Positions 1-14,981 of a stretch of 64,000 nucleotides of DNA are shown one piece after another (position 1 is the first letter of the stretch; each line of letters begins with the position of its first letter). Source of the stretch: Crossaster papposus (taxonomy: Eukaryota > Echinodermata > Asteroidea > Velatida > Solasteridae); NCBI GenBank assembly GCA_037893245.1, contig JBAIAA010000705.1, positions 170,895 to 234,894 on the forward strand, written 5' to 3'. A model generated the notes under the pieces. That model worked only from the letters and a program-made list of their open reading frames with translations. It was not told the origin of the DNA and ran no database searches. The translations under genes and the position numbers were made by a program.

Positions 1-545
1 GACACGTGGATATACTCTATCCCTGTTTTCTACCTCTGCTGTTCCTTCTGAGCAGGCTGAGTGAGGTGTAGAGCAGACACGTGGATATACTCTATCTCTG
101 TCTTCTACCTCTGCTGTTCCTAATGAGCAGGCAGAGTGAGACACGTGGATATACTCTATCTCTGTCTTCTACCTCTGCTGTTCCTTCTGAGCAGGCTGAG
201 TGAGACACGTGGATATACTCTATATGTGTCTTATATCTCTGCTGTTCCTTCTGAGCAGGCTGAGTGAGACACGTGGATATACTCTATCTCTGTCTTCTAC
301 CTCTGCTGATCCTTCTGGGCAGGCTGAGTGAGGTGTAGATCAGACACGTGGATATACTCTATCTCTGTCTTCTACCTCTGCCGTTCCTTCTGAGCAGGCT
401 GAGTGAGACACATGGATATACTCTATCTCTGTCTTCTACCTCTACTGTTCCTTCTGAGCAGGCTGAGTGAGGTGTAGATCAGACACATGGATATACTCTA
501 TCTCTGTCTTCTACCTCTGCTGTTCCTTCTGAGCAGGCTGAGTGA

Positions 546-3075
546 GACACGTGGATATACTCTATCTCTGTCTTCTACCTCTGCTGTTCCTTCTGAGCAG
601 GCTGAGTGAGACACGTGGATATACTCTATCTCTGTCTTCTACCCCTGCTGTTCCTTCTGAGCAGGCTGAGTGAGGTGTAGATCAGATACGTGGATATACT
701 CTATCTCTGTCTTATACCTCTGCTGTTCCTTCTGAGCAGGCTGAGTGAGACACGTGGATGTACTCTATCTCTGTCTTCTACCTCTGCTGTTCCTTTTGAG
801 CAGGCTGAGTGAGGTGTAGATCAGACACGTGGATATACTCTATCTGTCTTCTACCTCTGCTGTTCCTTCTGAGCAGGCTGAGTAAGGTGTAGATCAGACA
901 CGTGGTTATACTCAATCTCTGTCTTCTACCTCTGCTGTTCCTTCTGAGCAGGCTGTGTGAGACACGTGGATATACTCTATCTCTGTCTTCTATCTCTGCT
1001 GTTCCTTCTGAGCAGGCTGAGTGAGGTGTAGATTAGACACGTGGATACATTCTATCTCTGTCTTCTACCTCTGCTGTTCCATCTGAGCAGGCTGAGTGAG
1101 GTGTAGATCAAACACGTGGATATACTCATCTCTGTCTTCTACCTCTGCTGTTTCTTTTGAGCAGGCTGAGTGAGGTGTAGATCAGACACGTGGATATACT
1201 CTATCTCTGTCTTCTACCTCTGCTGTTCCTTCTAAGCAGACTGAGTGAGACACGTGGATATACTCTATCTCTGTCTTCTACCTCTGTTGTTTCTTCTGAG
1301 CAGGCTGAGTGAGGTGTAGATATACTCTATCTCTGTCTTCTACCTCTGCTGTTCCTTCTGAGCAGGCTGAGTGAGACACGTGGATATACTCTATCCCTGT
1401 TTTCTACCTCTGCTGTTCCTTCTGAGCAGGCTGAGTGAGGTGTAGATCAGACACGTGGATATACTCTATCTCTGTCTTCTACCTCTACTGTTCCTTCTGA
1501 GCGGGGTGAGGTGTAGATCACACACTGTGGATATACTCTAACTCTGTCTTCTACCTTTGCTGTTCCTTCTGAGCAGGCTGAGTGAGACACGTGGATATAC
1601 TCTATCTCTGTCTTCTACCTCTGCTGTTCCTTCTGAGCAGGCTGAGTGAGGTGTAGATCAGACACGTGGATATACTCTATCTCTGTCTTCTACCTCTGCT
1701 GTTCCTTCTGAGCAGGCTGAGTGAGGTGTAGATCAGACACGTGGATATACTCTATCTCTGTCTTCTACCTCTGCTGTTCCTTCTGAGCAGGCTGAGTGAG
1801 GTGTAGATCAGACACGTGGATATATTATATCTCTGCCTTCTACCTCTGCTGTTCCTTCTGAGCAGGCTTAGTGAGGTGGAGCTAAGACACGTGGATATAC
1901 TCTATCTCTGTCTTCTACCTCTGCTGTTCCTTCTGAGCAGGCTGAGTGAGACACGTGGATATACTCTATCTCTGTCTTCTACCCCTGCTGTTCCTTCTGA
2001 GCAGGCTGAGTGAGGTGTAGATCAGATACGTGGATATACTCTATCTCTGTCTTATACCTCTGCTGTTCCTTCTGAGCAGGCTGAGTGAGACACGTGGATG
2101 TACTCTATCTCTGTCTTCTACCTCTGCTGTTCCTTTTGAGCAGGCTGAGTGAGGTGTAGATCAGACACGTGGATATACTCTATCTGTCTTCTACCTCTGC
2201 TGTTCCTTCTGAGCAGGCTGAGTAAGGTGTAGATCAGACACGTGGTTATACTCTATCTCTGTCTTCTACCTCTGCTGTTCCTTCTGAGCAGGCTGTGTGA
2301 GACACGTGGATATACTCTATCTCTGTCTTCTATCTCTGCTGTTCCTTCTGAGCAGGCTGAGTGAGGTGTAGATTAGACACGTGGATACATTCTATCTCTG
2401 TCTTCTACCTCTGCTGTTCCATCTGAGCAGGCTGAGTGAGGTGTAGATCAAACACGTGGATATACTCATCTCTGTCTTCTACCTCTGCTGTTTCTTTTGA
2501 GCAGGCTGAGTGAGGTGTAGATCAGACACGTGGATATACTCTATCTCTGTCTTCTACCTCTGCTGTTCCTTCTAAGCAGACTGAGTGAGACACGTGGATA
2601 TACTCTATCTCTGTCTTCTACCTCTGTTGTTTCTTCTGAGCAGGCTGAGTGAGGTGTAGATATACTCTATCTCTGTCTTCTACCTCTGCTGTTCCTTCTG
2701 AGCAGGCTGAGTGAGACACGTGGATATACTCTATCCCTGTTTTCTACCTCTGCTGTTCCTTCTGAGCAGGCTGAGTGAGGTGTAGATCAGACACGTGGAT
2801 ATACTCTATCTCTGTCTTCTACCTCTACTGTTCCTTCTGAGCGGGGTGAGGTGTAGATCACACACTGTGGATATACTCTAACTCTGTCTTCTACCTTTGC
2901 TGTTCCTTCTGAGCAGGCTGAGTGAGACACGTGGATATACTCTATCTCTGTCTTCTACCTCTGCTGTTCCTTCTGAGCAGGCTGAGTGAGGTGTAGATCA
3001 GACACGTGGATATACTCTATCTCTGTCTTCTACCTCTGCTGTTCCTTCTGAGCAGGCTGAGTGAGGTGTAGATCA
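546..3075. repeat. Higher-order repeat, period 1340 bp, two copies
   Basis: Distinctive unit variants recur 1340 bp apart: ACCCCTGCTG at 641 and 1981, and the GCGGGGTGAG variant at 1501 and 2841. The matching stretch is about 546-1735 against 1886-3075. I noticed only a stray difference (ACTCAATC near 913 against ACTCTATC near 2253). This indicates one recent tandem duplication of a block of roughly 19 units. Confidence 0.85.
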
Positions 3076-6000
3076 GACACGTGGATATACTCTATCTCTA
3101 TCTTCTACCTCTGCCGTTCCTTCTGAGCAGGCTGAGTGAGACACGTGGATATACTCTATCTCTGTCTTCTACTTCTGCTGTTCCTTCTGAGCAGGCTGAG
3201 TGAGGTGTAGATCAGACACGTGGATATACTCTATCTCTGTCTTCTACCTCTACTGTTCCTTCTGAGCAGGCTGAGTGAGGTGTAGATCAGACACGTGGAT
3301 ATACTCTATCTCTGTCTTCTACCTCTGCTGTTCCTTCTGAGCAGGCTGAGTGAGGTGTAGATCAGACACGTGTATATACTTTATCTCTGTCTTCTACCTC
3401 TGCTGTTCCTTCTGAGCAGGCTGAGTGAGGTGTAGATCAGACACGTGGATATATTATATCTCTGCCTTCTACCTCTGCTGTTCCTTCTGAGCAGGCTGAG
3501 TGAGGTGGAGCTAAGACACGTGGATATACTCTATCTCTGTCTTCTACCTCTGCTGTTCCTTCTGAGCAGGCAGAGTGAGACACGTGGATATACTCTATCT
3601 CTGTCTTCTACCTCTGCTGTTCCTTCTGAGCAGGCTGAGTGAGACACGTGGATATACTCTATATGTGTCTTATACCTCTGCTGTTCCTTCGGAGCAGGCT
3701 GAGTGAGACACGTGGATATACTCTATCTCTGTCTTCTACCTCTGCTGATCCTTCTGGGCAGGCTGAATGAGGTGTAGATCAGACACGTGGATATACTCTA
3801 TCTCTGTCTTCTACCTCTGCCGTTCCTTCTGAGCAGGCTGAGTGAGACACGTGGATATACTCTATCTCTGTCTTCTACCTCTACTGTTCCTTCTGAGCAG
3901 GCTGAGTGAGGTGTAGATCAGACACATGGATATACTCTATCTCTGTCTTCTACCTCTGCTGTTCCTTCTGAGCTGGCTGAGTGAGACACGTGGATATACT
4001 CTATCTCTGTCTTCTACCTCTGCTGTTCCTTCTAAGCAGGCTGAGTGAGACACGTGGATATTCCCTATCTCTGTCTTCTACCTCTACTGTTCCTTCTGAG
4101 CAGGCTGAGAGAGGTGTAGATCAGACACATGGATATACTCTATCTCTGTCTTCTACCTCTGCCGTTCCTTCTGAGCAGGCTGAGTGAGACACGTGGATAT
4201 ACTCTATCTCTGTCTTCTACCTCTACTGTTCCTTCTGAGCAGGCTGAGTGAGGTGTAGATCAGACACATGGATATACTCTATCTCTGTCTTCTACCTCTG
4301 CTGTTCCTTCTGAGCAGGCTGAGTGAGACACGTGGATATACTCTATCTCTGTCTTCTACCTCTGCTGTTCCTTCTAAGCAGGCTGAGTGAGACACGTGGA
4401 TATTCCCTATCTCTGTCTTCTACCTCTACTGTTCCTTCTGAGCAGGCTGAGTGAGGTGTAGATCAGACACATGGATATACTCTATCTCTGTCTTCTACCT
4501 CTGCTGGTCCTTCTGAGCAGGCTGAGTGAGGTGTAGATCAGACACGTGGATATACTCTATCTCTGTATTCTACTTCTGCTGTTCCTTCTGAGCAGGCTGA
4601 GTGAGGTGTAGATCAGACACGTGGATATACTCTATCTCTGTCTTCTACCTCTGCCGTTCCTTCTGAGCAGGCTGAGTGAGACACGTGGATATTCCCTATC
4701 TCTGTCTTCTACCTCTACTATTCCTTCTGAGCAGGCTGAGTGAGGTGTAGATCAGACACATGGATATACTCTATCTCTGTCTTCTACCTCTGCTGTTCCT
4801 TCTGAGCAGGCTGAGTGAGACACGTGGATATACTCTATCTCTGTCTTCTACCTCTGCTGTTCCTTCTAAGCAGGCTGAGTGAGACACGTGGATATTCCCT
4901 ATCTCTGTCTTCTACCTCTACTGTTCCTTCTGAGCAGGCTGAGTGAGGTGTAGATCAGACACATGGATATACTCTATCTCTGTCTTCTACCTCTGCCGTT
5001 CCTTCTGAGAATGCTGAGTGAGACACGTGGATATACTCTATTTCTGTCTTCTACCTCTACTGTTCCTTCTGAGCAGGCTGAGTGAGGTGTAGATCAGACA
5101 CATGGATATACTCTATCTCTGTCTTCTACCTCTGCTGTTCCTTCTGAGCAGGCTGAGTGAGACACGTGGATATACTCTATCTCTGTCTTCTACCTCTGCT
5201 GTTCCTTCTAAGCAGGCTGAGTGAGACACGTGGATATTCCCTATCTCTGTCTTCTACCTCTACTGTTCCTTCTGAGCAGGCTGAGTGAGGTGTAGATCAG
5301 ACACATGGATATACTCTATCTCTGTCTTCTACCTCTGCTGGTCCTTCTGAGCAGGCTGAGTGAGACACGTGGATATACTCTATCTCTGTCTTCTAAATCT
5401 GCTGTTCATTCAGAGCAGGCTGAGTGAGGTGTAGATCAGACACGTGGATATACTCTATCTCTGTCTTCTACCTCTGCTGATCCTTCTGGGCAGGCTGAAT
5501 GAGGTGTAGATCAGACACGTGGATATACTCTATCTCTGTCTTCTACCTCTGCTGTTCCTTCTGAGCGGGGTGAGGTGTAGATCACACACTGTGGATATAC
5601 TCTAACTCTGTCTTCTACCTTTGCTGTTCCTTCTGAGCAGGCTGAGTGAGACACGTGGATATACTCTATCCCTGTTTTCTACCTCTGCTGTTCCTTCTGA
5701 GCAGGCTGAGTGAGGTGTAGATCAGACACGTGGATATACTCTATCTCTGTCTTCTACCTCTACTGTTCCTTCTGAGCGGGGTGAGGTGTAGATCACACAC
5801 TGTGGATATACTCTAACTCTGTCTTCTACCTTTGCTGTTCCTTCTGAGCAGGCTGAGTGAGACACGTGGATATACTCTATCTCTGTCTTCTACCTCTGCT
5901 GTTCCTTCTGAGCAGGCTGAGTGAGGTGTAGATCAGACACGTGGATATACTCTATCTCTGTCTTCTACCTCTGCTGTTCCTTCTGAGCAGGCTGAGTGAG

Positions 6001-6715
6001 GTGTAGATCAGACACGTGGATATACTCTATCTCTGTCTTCTACCTCTGCCGTTCCTTCTGAGCAGGCTGAGTGAGACACGTGGATATACTCTATCTCTGT
6101 CTTCTACTTCTGCTGTTCCTTCTGAGCAGGCTGAGTGAGGTGTAGATCAGACACGTGGATATACTCTATCTCTGTCTTCTACCTCTACTGTTCCTTCTGA
6201 GCAGGCTGAGTGAGGTGTAGATCAGACACGTGGATATACTCTATCTCTGTCTTCTACCTCTGCTGTTCCTTCTGAGCAGGCTGAGTGAGGTGTAGATCAG
6301 ACACGTGTATATACTTTATCTCTGTCTTCTACCTCTGCTGTTCCTTCTGAGCAGGCTGAGTGAGGTGTAGATCAGACACGTGGATATATTATATCTCTGC
6401 CTTCTACCTCTGCTGTTCCTTCTGAGCAGGCTGAGTGAGGTGGAGCTAAGACACGTGGATATACTCTATCTCTGTCTTCTACCTCTGCTGTTCCTTCTGA
6501 GCAGGCAGAGTGAGACACGTGGATATACTCTATCTCTGTCTTCTACCTCTGCTGTTCCTTCTGAGCAGGCTGAGTGAGACACGTGGATATACTCTATATG
6601 TGTCTTATACCTCTGCTGTTCCTTCGGAGCAGGCTGAGTGAGACACGTGGATATACTCTATTTCTGTCTTCTACCTCTGCTGATCCTTCTGGGCAGGCTG
6701 AATGAGGTGTAGATC
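2700..6715. repeat. Duplicated satellite block, offset 2935 bp
   Basis: The block at about 2700-3780 reappears at about 5640-6715. Anchors are the CACACTGTGG variant (2861 and 5796) and the TATATTATATC variant unit (near 3445 and 6380). The copies diverge past 3780/6715, where the second copy lacks some units. A further 211-bp local duplication brings a second CACACTGTGG to 5585. The blocks are interleaved with other duplications, so the array is a mosaic rather than one clean higher-order repeat. Confidence 0.8.
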
Positions 6716-9403
6716 AGACACGTGGATATACTCTATCTCTGTCTTCTACCTCTGCTGTTCCTTCTGAGCAGGCTGAGTGAGACACGTGGATATTCCCTAT
6801 CTCTGTCTTCTACCTCTACTGTTCCTTCTGAGCAGGCTGAGAGAGGTGTAGATCAGACACATGGATATACTCTATCTCTGTCTTCTACCTCTGCCGTTCC
6901 TTCTGAGCAGGCTGAGTGAGACACGTGGATATACTCTATCTCTGTCTTCTACCTCTACTGTTCCTTCTGAGCAGGCTGAGTGAGGTGTAGATCAGACACA
7001 TGGATATACTCTATCTCTGTCTTCTACCTCTGCTGTTCCTTCTGAGCAGGCTGAGTGAGACACGTGGATATTCCCTATCTCTGTCTTCTACCTCTACTGT
7101 TCCTTCTGAGCAGGCTGAGAGAGGTGTAGATCAGACACATGGATATACTCTATCTCTGTCTTCTACCTCTGCCGTTCCTTCTGAGCAGGCTGAGTGAGAC
7201 ACGTGGATATACTCTATCTCTGTCTTCTACCTCTACTGTTCCTTCTGAGCAGGCTGAGTGAGGTGTAGATCAGACACATGGATATACTCTATCTCTGTCT
7301 TCTACCTCTGCTGGTCCTTCTGAGCAGGCTGAGTGAGGTGGAGCTAAGACACGTGGATATACTCTATCTCTGTCTTCTACCTCTGCTGTTCCTTCTGAGC
7401 AGGCAGAGTGAGACACGTGGATATACTCTATCTCTGTCTTCTACCTCTGCTGTTCCTTCTGAGCAGGCTGAGTGAGACACGTGGATATACTCTATATGTG
7501 TCTTATACCTCTGTTGTTCCTTCGGAGCAGGCTGAGTGAGACACGTGGATATACTCTATCTCTGTCTTCTACCTCTGCTGATCCTTCTGGGCAGGCTGAA
7601 TGAGGTGTAGATCAGACACGTGGATATACTCTATCTCTGTCTTCTACCTCTGCCGTTCCTTCTGAGCAGGCTGAGTGAGACACGTGGATATACTCTATCT
7701 CTGTCTTCTACCTCTACTGTTCCTTCTGAGCAGGCTGAGTGAGGTGTAGATCAGACACATGGATATACTCTATCTCTGTCTTCTACCTCTGCTGTTCCTT
7801 CTGAGCTGGCTGAGTGAGACACGTGGATATACTCTATCTCTGTCTTCTACCTCTGCTGTTCCTTCTAAGCAGGCTGAGTGAGACACGTGGATATTCCCTA
7901 TCTCTGTCTTCTACCTCTACTGTTCCTTCTGAGCAGGCTGAGAGAGGTGTAGATCAGACACATGGATATACTCTATCTCTGTCTTCTACCTCTGCCGTTC
8001 CTTCTGAGCAGGCTGAGTGAGACACGTGGATATACTCTATCTCTGTCTTCTACCTCTACTGTTCCTTCTGAGCAGGCTGAGTGAGGTGTAGATCAGACAC
8101 ATGGATATACTCTATCTCTGTCTTCTACCTCTGCTGTTCCTTCTGAGCAGGCTGAGTGAGACACGTGGATATACTCTATCTCTGTCTTCTACCTCTGCTG
8201 TTCCTTCTAAGCAGGCTGAGTGAGACACGTGGATATTCCCTATCTCTGTCTTCTACCTCTACTGTTCCTTCTGAGCAGGCTGAGTGAGGTGTAGATCAGA
8301 CACATGGATATACTCTATCTCTGTCTTCTACCTCTGCTGGTCCTTCTGAGCAGGCTGAGTGAGGTGTAGATCAGACACGTGGATATACTCTATCTCTGTA
8401 TTCTACTTCTGCTGTTCCTTCTGAGCAGGCTGAGTGAGGTGTAGATCAGACACGTGGATATACTCTATCTCTGTCTTCTACCTCTGCCGTTCCTTCTGAG
8501 CAGGCTGAGTGAGACACGTGGATATTCCCTATCTCTGTCTTCTACCTCTACTATTCCTTCTGAGCAGGCTGAGTGAGGTGTAGATCAGACACATGGATAT
8601 ACTCTATCTCTGTCTTCTACCTCTGCTGTTCCTTCTGAGCAGGCTGAGTGAGACACGTGGATATACTCTATCTCTGTCTTCTACCTCTGCTGTTCCTTCT
8701 AAGCAGGCTGAGTGAGACACGTGGATATTCCCTATCTCTGTCTTCTACCTCTACTGTTCCTTCTGAGCAGGCTGAGTGAGGTGTAGATCAGACACATGGA
8801 TATACTCTATCTCTGTCTTCTACCTCTGCCGTTCCTTCTGAGAATGCTGAGTGAGACACGTGGATATACTCTATTTCTGTCTTCTACCTCTACTGTTCCT
8901 TCTGAGCAGGCTGAGTGAGGTGTAGATCAGACACATGGATATACTCTATCTCTGTCTTCTACCTCTGCTGTTCCTTCTGAGCAGGCTGAGTGAGACACGT
9001 GGATATACTCTATCTCTGTCTTCTACCTCTGCTGTTCCTTCTAAGCAGGCTGAGTGAGACACGTGGATATTCCCTATCTCTGTCTTCTACCTCTACTGTT
9101 CCTTCTGAGCAGGCTGAGTGAGGTGTAGATCAGACACATGGATATACTCTATCTCTGTCTTCTACCTCTGCTGGTCCTTCTGAGCAGGCTGAGTGAGACA
9201 CGTGGATATACTCTATCTCTGTCTTCTAAATCTGCTGTTCATTCAGAGCAGGCTGAGTGAGGTGTAGATCAGACACGTGGATATACTCTATCTCTGTCTT
9301 CTACCTCTGCTGATCCTTCTGGGCAGGCTGAATGAGGTGTAGATCAGACACGTGGATATACTCTATCTCTGTCTTCTACCTCTGCTGTTCCTTCTGAGCG
9401 GGG
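3490..9403. repeat. Duplicated satellite block, offset 3833 bp
   Basis: About 2.08 kb at 3490-5570 is repeated at 7323-9403. Anchors are GGTGGAGCTAAG (near 3505 and 7338) and the AAATCTGCTGTTCATTC variant (5395 and 9228). The copies part where GAGCGGGGTGAG continues differently, near 5570 and 9403. Almost no differences were seen between copies. Confidence 0.8.
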
Positions 9404-10824
9404 TGAGTGAGGTGTAGATCAGACACGTGGATATACTCTATCTCTGTCTTCTACCTCTGCTGTTCCTTCTGAGCAGGCTGAGTGAGGTGTAGATCAGACA
9501 CGTGGATATACTCTATCTCTGTCTTCTACCTCTGCCGTTCCTTCTGAGCAGGCTGAGTGAGACACGTGGATATACTCTATCTCTGTCTTCTACTTCTGCT
9601 GTTCCTTCTGAGCAGGCTGAGTGAGGTGTAGATCAGACACGTGGATATACTCTATCTCTGTCTTCTACCTCTACTGTTCCTTCTGAGCAGGCTGAGTGAG
9701 GTGTAGATCAGACACGTGGATATACTCTATCTCTGTCTTCTACCTCTGCTGTTCCTTCTGAGCAGGCTGAGTGAGGTGTAGATCAGACACGTGTATATAC
9801 TTTATCTCTGTCTTCTACCTCTGCTGTTCCTTCTGAGCAGGCTGAGTGAGGTGTAGATCAGACACGTGGATATATTATATCTCTGCCTTCTACCTCTGCT
9901 GTTCCTTCTGAGCAGGCTGAGTGAGGTGGAGCTAAGACACGTGGATATACTCTATCTCTGTCTTCTACCTCTGCTGTTCCTTCTGAGCAGGCAGAGTGAG
10001 ACACGTGGATATACTCTATCTCTGTCTTCTACCTCTGCTGTTCCTTCTGAGCAGGCTGAGTGAGACACGTGGATATACTCTATATGTGTCTTATACCTCT
10101 GCTGTTCCTTCGGAGCAGGCTGAGTGAGACACGTGGATATACTCTATTTCTGTCTTCTACCTCTGCTGATCCTTCTGGGCAGGCTGAATGAGGTGTAGAT
10201 CAGACACGTGGATATACTCTATCTCTGTCTTCTACCTCTGCTGTTCCTTCTGAGCAGGCTGAGTGAGACACGTGGATATTCCCTATCTCTGTCTTCTACC
10301 TCTACTGTTCCTTCTGAGCAGGCTGAGAGAGGTGTAGATCAGACACATGGATATACTCTAACTCTGTCTTCTACCTCTGCCGTTCCTTCTGAGCAGGCTG
10401 AGTGAGACACGTGGATATACTCTATCTCTGTCTTCTACCTCTACTGTTCCTTCTGAGCAGGCTGAGTGAGGTGTAGATCAGACACATGGATATACTCTAT
10501 CTCTGTCTTCTACCTCTGCTGTTCCTTCTGAGCAGGCTGAGTGAGACACGTGGATATTCCCTATCTCTGTCTTCTACCTCTACTGTTCCTTCTGAGCAGG
10601 CTGAGAGAGGTGTAGATCAGACACATGGATATACTCTATCTCTGTCTTCTACCTCTGCCGTTCCTTCTGAGCAGGCTGAGTGAGACACGTGGATATACTC
10701 TATCTCTGTCTTCTACCTCTACTGTTCCTTCTGAGCAGGCTGAGTGAGGTGTAGATCAGACACATGGATATACTCTATCTCTGTCTTCTACCTCTGCTGG
10801 TCCTTCTGAGCAGGCTGAGTGAGG
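5920..10824. repeat. Duplicated satellite block, offset 3486 bp
   Basis: About 1.4 kb at 5920-7338 recurs at 9406-10824. It includes the TATATTATATC variant (6380 and 9866) and the ATATTCCCTATC/GAGAGAGG variants. It overlaps the block pair with offset 3833, so the same units have been copied in more than one event. Confidence 0.78.
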
Positions 10825-13800
10825 TGTAGATCAGACACGTGGATATACTCTATCTCTGTATTCTACCTCTGCTGTTCCTTCTGAGCAGGCTGAGTGAGGT
10901 GTAGATCAGACACGTGGATATACTCTATCTCTGTCTTCTACCTCTGCCGTTCCTTCTGAGCAGGCTGAGTGAGACACGTGGATATTCCCTATCTCTGTCT
11001 TCTACCTCTACTGTTCCTTCTGAGCAGGCTGAGTGAGGTGTAGATCAGACACATGGATATACTCTATCTCTGTCTTCTACCTCTGCTGTTCCTTCTGAGC
11101 AGGCTGAGTGAGACACGTGGATATACTCTATCTCTGTCTTCTACCTCTGCTGTTCCTTCTAAGCAGGCTGAGTGAGACACGTGGATATTCCCTATCTCTG
11201 TCTTCTACCTCTACTGTTCCTTCTGAGCAGGCTGAGTGAGGTGTAGATCAGACACATGGATATACTCTATCTCTGTCTTCTACCTCTGCCGTTCCTTCTG
11301 AGAAGGCTGAGTGAGACACGTGGATATACTCTATCTCTGTCTTCTACCTCTACTGTTCCTTCTGAGCAGGCTGAGTGAGGTGTAGATCAGACACATGGAT
11401 ATACTCTATCTCTGTCTTCTACCTCTGCTGTTCCTTCTGAGCAGGCTGAGTGAGACACGTGGATATACTCTATCTCTGTCTTCTACCTCTGCTGTTCCTT
11501 CTAAGCAGGCTGAGTGAGACACGTGGATATACTCTATCTCTGTCTTCTAAATCTGCTGTTCATTCAGAGCAGGCTGAGTGAGGTGTAGATCAGACACGTG
11601 GATATACTCTATCTCTGTCTTCTACCTCTGCTGATCCTTCTGGGCAGGCTGAATGAGGTGTAGATCAGACACGTGGATATACTCTATCTCTGTCTTCTAC
11701 CTCTGCCGTTCCTTCTGAGCAGGCTGAGTGAGGTGTAGATCAGACACATGGATATACTCTATCTCTGTCTTCTACCTCTGCCGTTCCTTCTGAGAAGGCT
11801 GAGTGAGACACGTGGATATACTCTATCTCTGTCTTCTACCTCTACTGTTCCTTCTGAGCAGGCTGAGTGAGGTGTAGATCAGACACATGGATATACTGTA
11901 TCTCTGTCTTCTACCTCTGCTGTTCCTTCTGAGCAGGCTGAGTGAGACACGTGGATATACTCTATCTCTGTCTTCTACCTCTGCTGTTCCTTCTAAGCAG
12001 GCTGAGTGAGACACGTGGATATACTCTATCTCTGTCTTCTAAATCTGCTGTTCATTCAGAGCAGGCTGAGTGAGGTGTAGATCAGACACGTGGATATACT
12101 CTATCTCTGTCTTCTACCTCTGCTGATCCTTCTGGGCAGGCTGAATGAGGTGTAGATCAGACACGTGGATATACTCTATCTCTGTCTTCTACCTCTGCCG
12201 TTCCTTCTGAGCAGGCTGAGTGAGGTGTAGATCAGACACATGGATATACTCTATCTCTGTCTTCTACCTCTGCTGTTCCTTCTGAGCAGGCTGAGTGAGA
12301 CACGTGGATATACTCTATCTCTGTCTTCTACCTCTGCTGTTCCTTCTAAGCAGGCTGAGTGAGACACGTGGATATACTCTATCTCTGTCTTCTAAATCTG
12401 CTGTTCATTCAGAGCAGGCTGAGTGAGGTGTAGATCAGACACGTGGATATACTCTATCTCTGTCTTCTACCTCTGCTGATCCTTCTGGGCAGGCTGAATG
12501 AGGTGTAGATCAGACACGTGAATATACTCTATCTCTGTCTTCTACCTCTACTGTTCCTTCTGAGCAGGCTGAGTGAGGTGTAGATCAGACACATGGATAT
12601 ACTCTATCTCTGTCTTCTACCTCTGCTGTTCCTTCTGAGCTGGCTGAGTGAGACACGTGGATATACTCTATCTCTGTCTTCTACCTCTGCTGTTCCTTCT
12701 AAGCAGGCTGAGTGAGACACGTGGATATTCCCTATCTCTGTCTTCTACCTCTACTGTTCCTTCTGAGCAGGCTGAGAGAGGTGTAGATCAGACACATGGA
12801 TATACTCTATCTCTGTCTTCTACCTCTGCCGTTCCTTCTGAGCAGGCTGAGTGAGACACGTGGATATACTCTATCTCTGTCTTCTACCTCTGCTGGTCCT
12901 TCTGAGCAGGCTGAGTGAGGTGTAGATCAGACACGTGGATATACTCTATCTCTGTATTCTACCTCTGCTGTTCCTTCTGAGCAGGCTGAGTGAGGTGTAG
13001 ATCAGACACGTGGATATACTCTATCTCTGTCTTCTACCTCTGCCGTTCCTTCTGAGCAGGCTGAGTGAGACACGTGGATATTCCCTATCTCTGTCTTCTA
13101 CCTCTACTGTTCCTTCTGAGCAGGCTGAGTGAGGTGTAGATCAGACACATGGATATACTCTATCTCTGTCTTCTACCTCTGCTGTTCCTTCTGAGCAGGC
13201 TGAGTGAGACACGTGGATATACTCTATCTCTGTCTTCTACCTCTGCTGTTCCTTCTAAGCAGGCTGAGTGAGACACGTGGATATTCCCTATCTCTGTCTT
13301 CTACCTCTACTGTTCCTTCTGAGCAGGCTGAGTGAGGTGTAGATCAGACACATGGATATACTCTATCTCTGTCTTCTACCTCTGCCGTTCCTTCTGAGAA
13401 GGCTGAGTGAGACACGTGGATATACTCTATCTCTGTCTTCTACCTCTACTGTTCCTTCTGAGCAGGCTGAGTGAGGTGTAGATCAGACACATGGATATAC
13501 TCTATCTCTGTCTTCTACCTCTGCTGTTCCTTCTGAGCAGGCTGAGTGAGACACGTGGATATACTCTATCTCTGTCTTCTACCTCTGCTGTTCCTTCTAA
13601 GCAGGCTGAGTGAGACACGTGGATATACTCTATCTCTGTCTTCTAAATCTGCTGTTCATTCAGAGCAGGCTGAGTGAGGTGTAGATCAGACACGTGGATA
13701 TACTCTATCTCTGTCTTCTACCTCTGCTGATCCTTCTGGGCAGGCTGAATGAGGTGTAGATCAGACACGTGGATATACTCTATCTCTGTCTTCTACCTCT

Positions 13801-14981
13801 GCCGTTCCTTCTGAGCAGGCTGAGTGAGGTGTAGATCAGACACATGGATATACTCTATCTCTGTCTTCTACCTCTGCCGTTCCTTCTGAGAAGGCTGAGT
13901 GAGACACGTGGATATACTCTATCTCTGTCTTCTACCTCTACTGTTCCTTCTGAGCAGGCTGAGTGAGGTGTAGATCAGACACATGGATATACTCTATCTC
14001 TGTCTTCTACCTCTGCTGTTCCTTCTGAGCAGGCTGAGTGAGACACGTGGATATACTCTATCTCTGTCTTCTACCTCTGCTGTTCCTTCTAAGCAGGCTG
14101 AGTGAGACACGTGGATATACTCTATCTCTGTCTTCTAAATCTGCTGTTCATTCAGAGCAGGCTGAGTGAGGTGTAGATCAGACACGTGGATATACTCTAT
14201 CTCTGTCTTCTACCTCTGCTGATCCTTCTGGGCAGGCTGAATGAGGTGTAGATCAGACACGTGGATATACTCTATCTCTGTCTTCTACCTCTGCCGTTCC
14301 TTCTGAGCAGGCTGAGTGAGGTGTAGATCAGACACATGGATATACTCTATCTCTGTCTTCTACCTCTGCTGTTCCTTCTGAGCAGGCTGAGTGAGACACG
14401 TGGATATACTCTATCTCTGTCTTCTACCTCTGCTGTTCCTTCTAAGCAGGCTGAGTGAGACACGTGGATATACTCTATCTCTGTCTTCTAAATCTGCTGT
14501 TCATTCAGAGCAGGCTGAGTGAGGTGTAGATCAGACACGTGGATATACTCTATCTCTGTCTTCTACCTCTGCTGATCCTTCTGGGCAGGCTGAATGAGGT
14601 GTAGATCAGACACGTGAATATACTCTATCTCTGTCTTCTACCTCTACTGTTCCTTCTGAGCAGGCTGAGTGAGGTGTAGATCAGACACATGGATATACTC
14701 TATCTCTGTCTTCTACATCTGCTGTTCCTTCTGAGCTGGCTGAGTGAGACACGTGGATATACTCTATCTCTGTCTTCTACCTCTGCTGTTCCTTCTAAGC
14801 AGGCTGAGTGAGACACGTGGATATTCCCTATCTCTGTCTTCTACCTCTACTGTTCCTTCTGAGCAGGCTGAGAGAGGTGTAGATCAGACACATGGATATA
14901 CTCTATCTCTGTCTTCTACCTCTGCCGTTCCTTCTGAGCAGGCTGAGTGAGACACGTGGATATACTCTATCTCTGTCTTCT
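10790..14981. repeat. Higher-order repeat, period 2096 bp, two adjacent copies
   Basis: Two directly abutting 2096-bp blocks run from about 10790 to 12885 and from 12886 to 14981. Anchors are CTGGTCC (10797, 12893), GAGAAGGC (near 11301, 13397), AAATCTGCTGTTCATTC (about 11550, 13646; 12042, 14138; 12390, 14486) and GAGCTGGC (near 12637, 14733). The tandem arrangement is clean, as expected from unequal crossing-over. Confidence 0.85.
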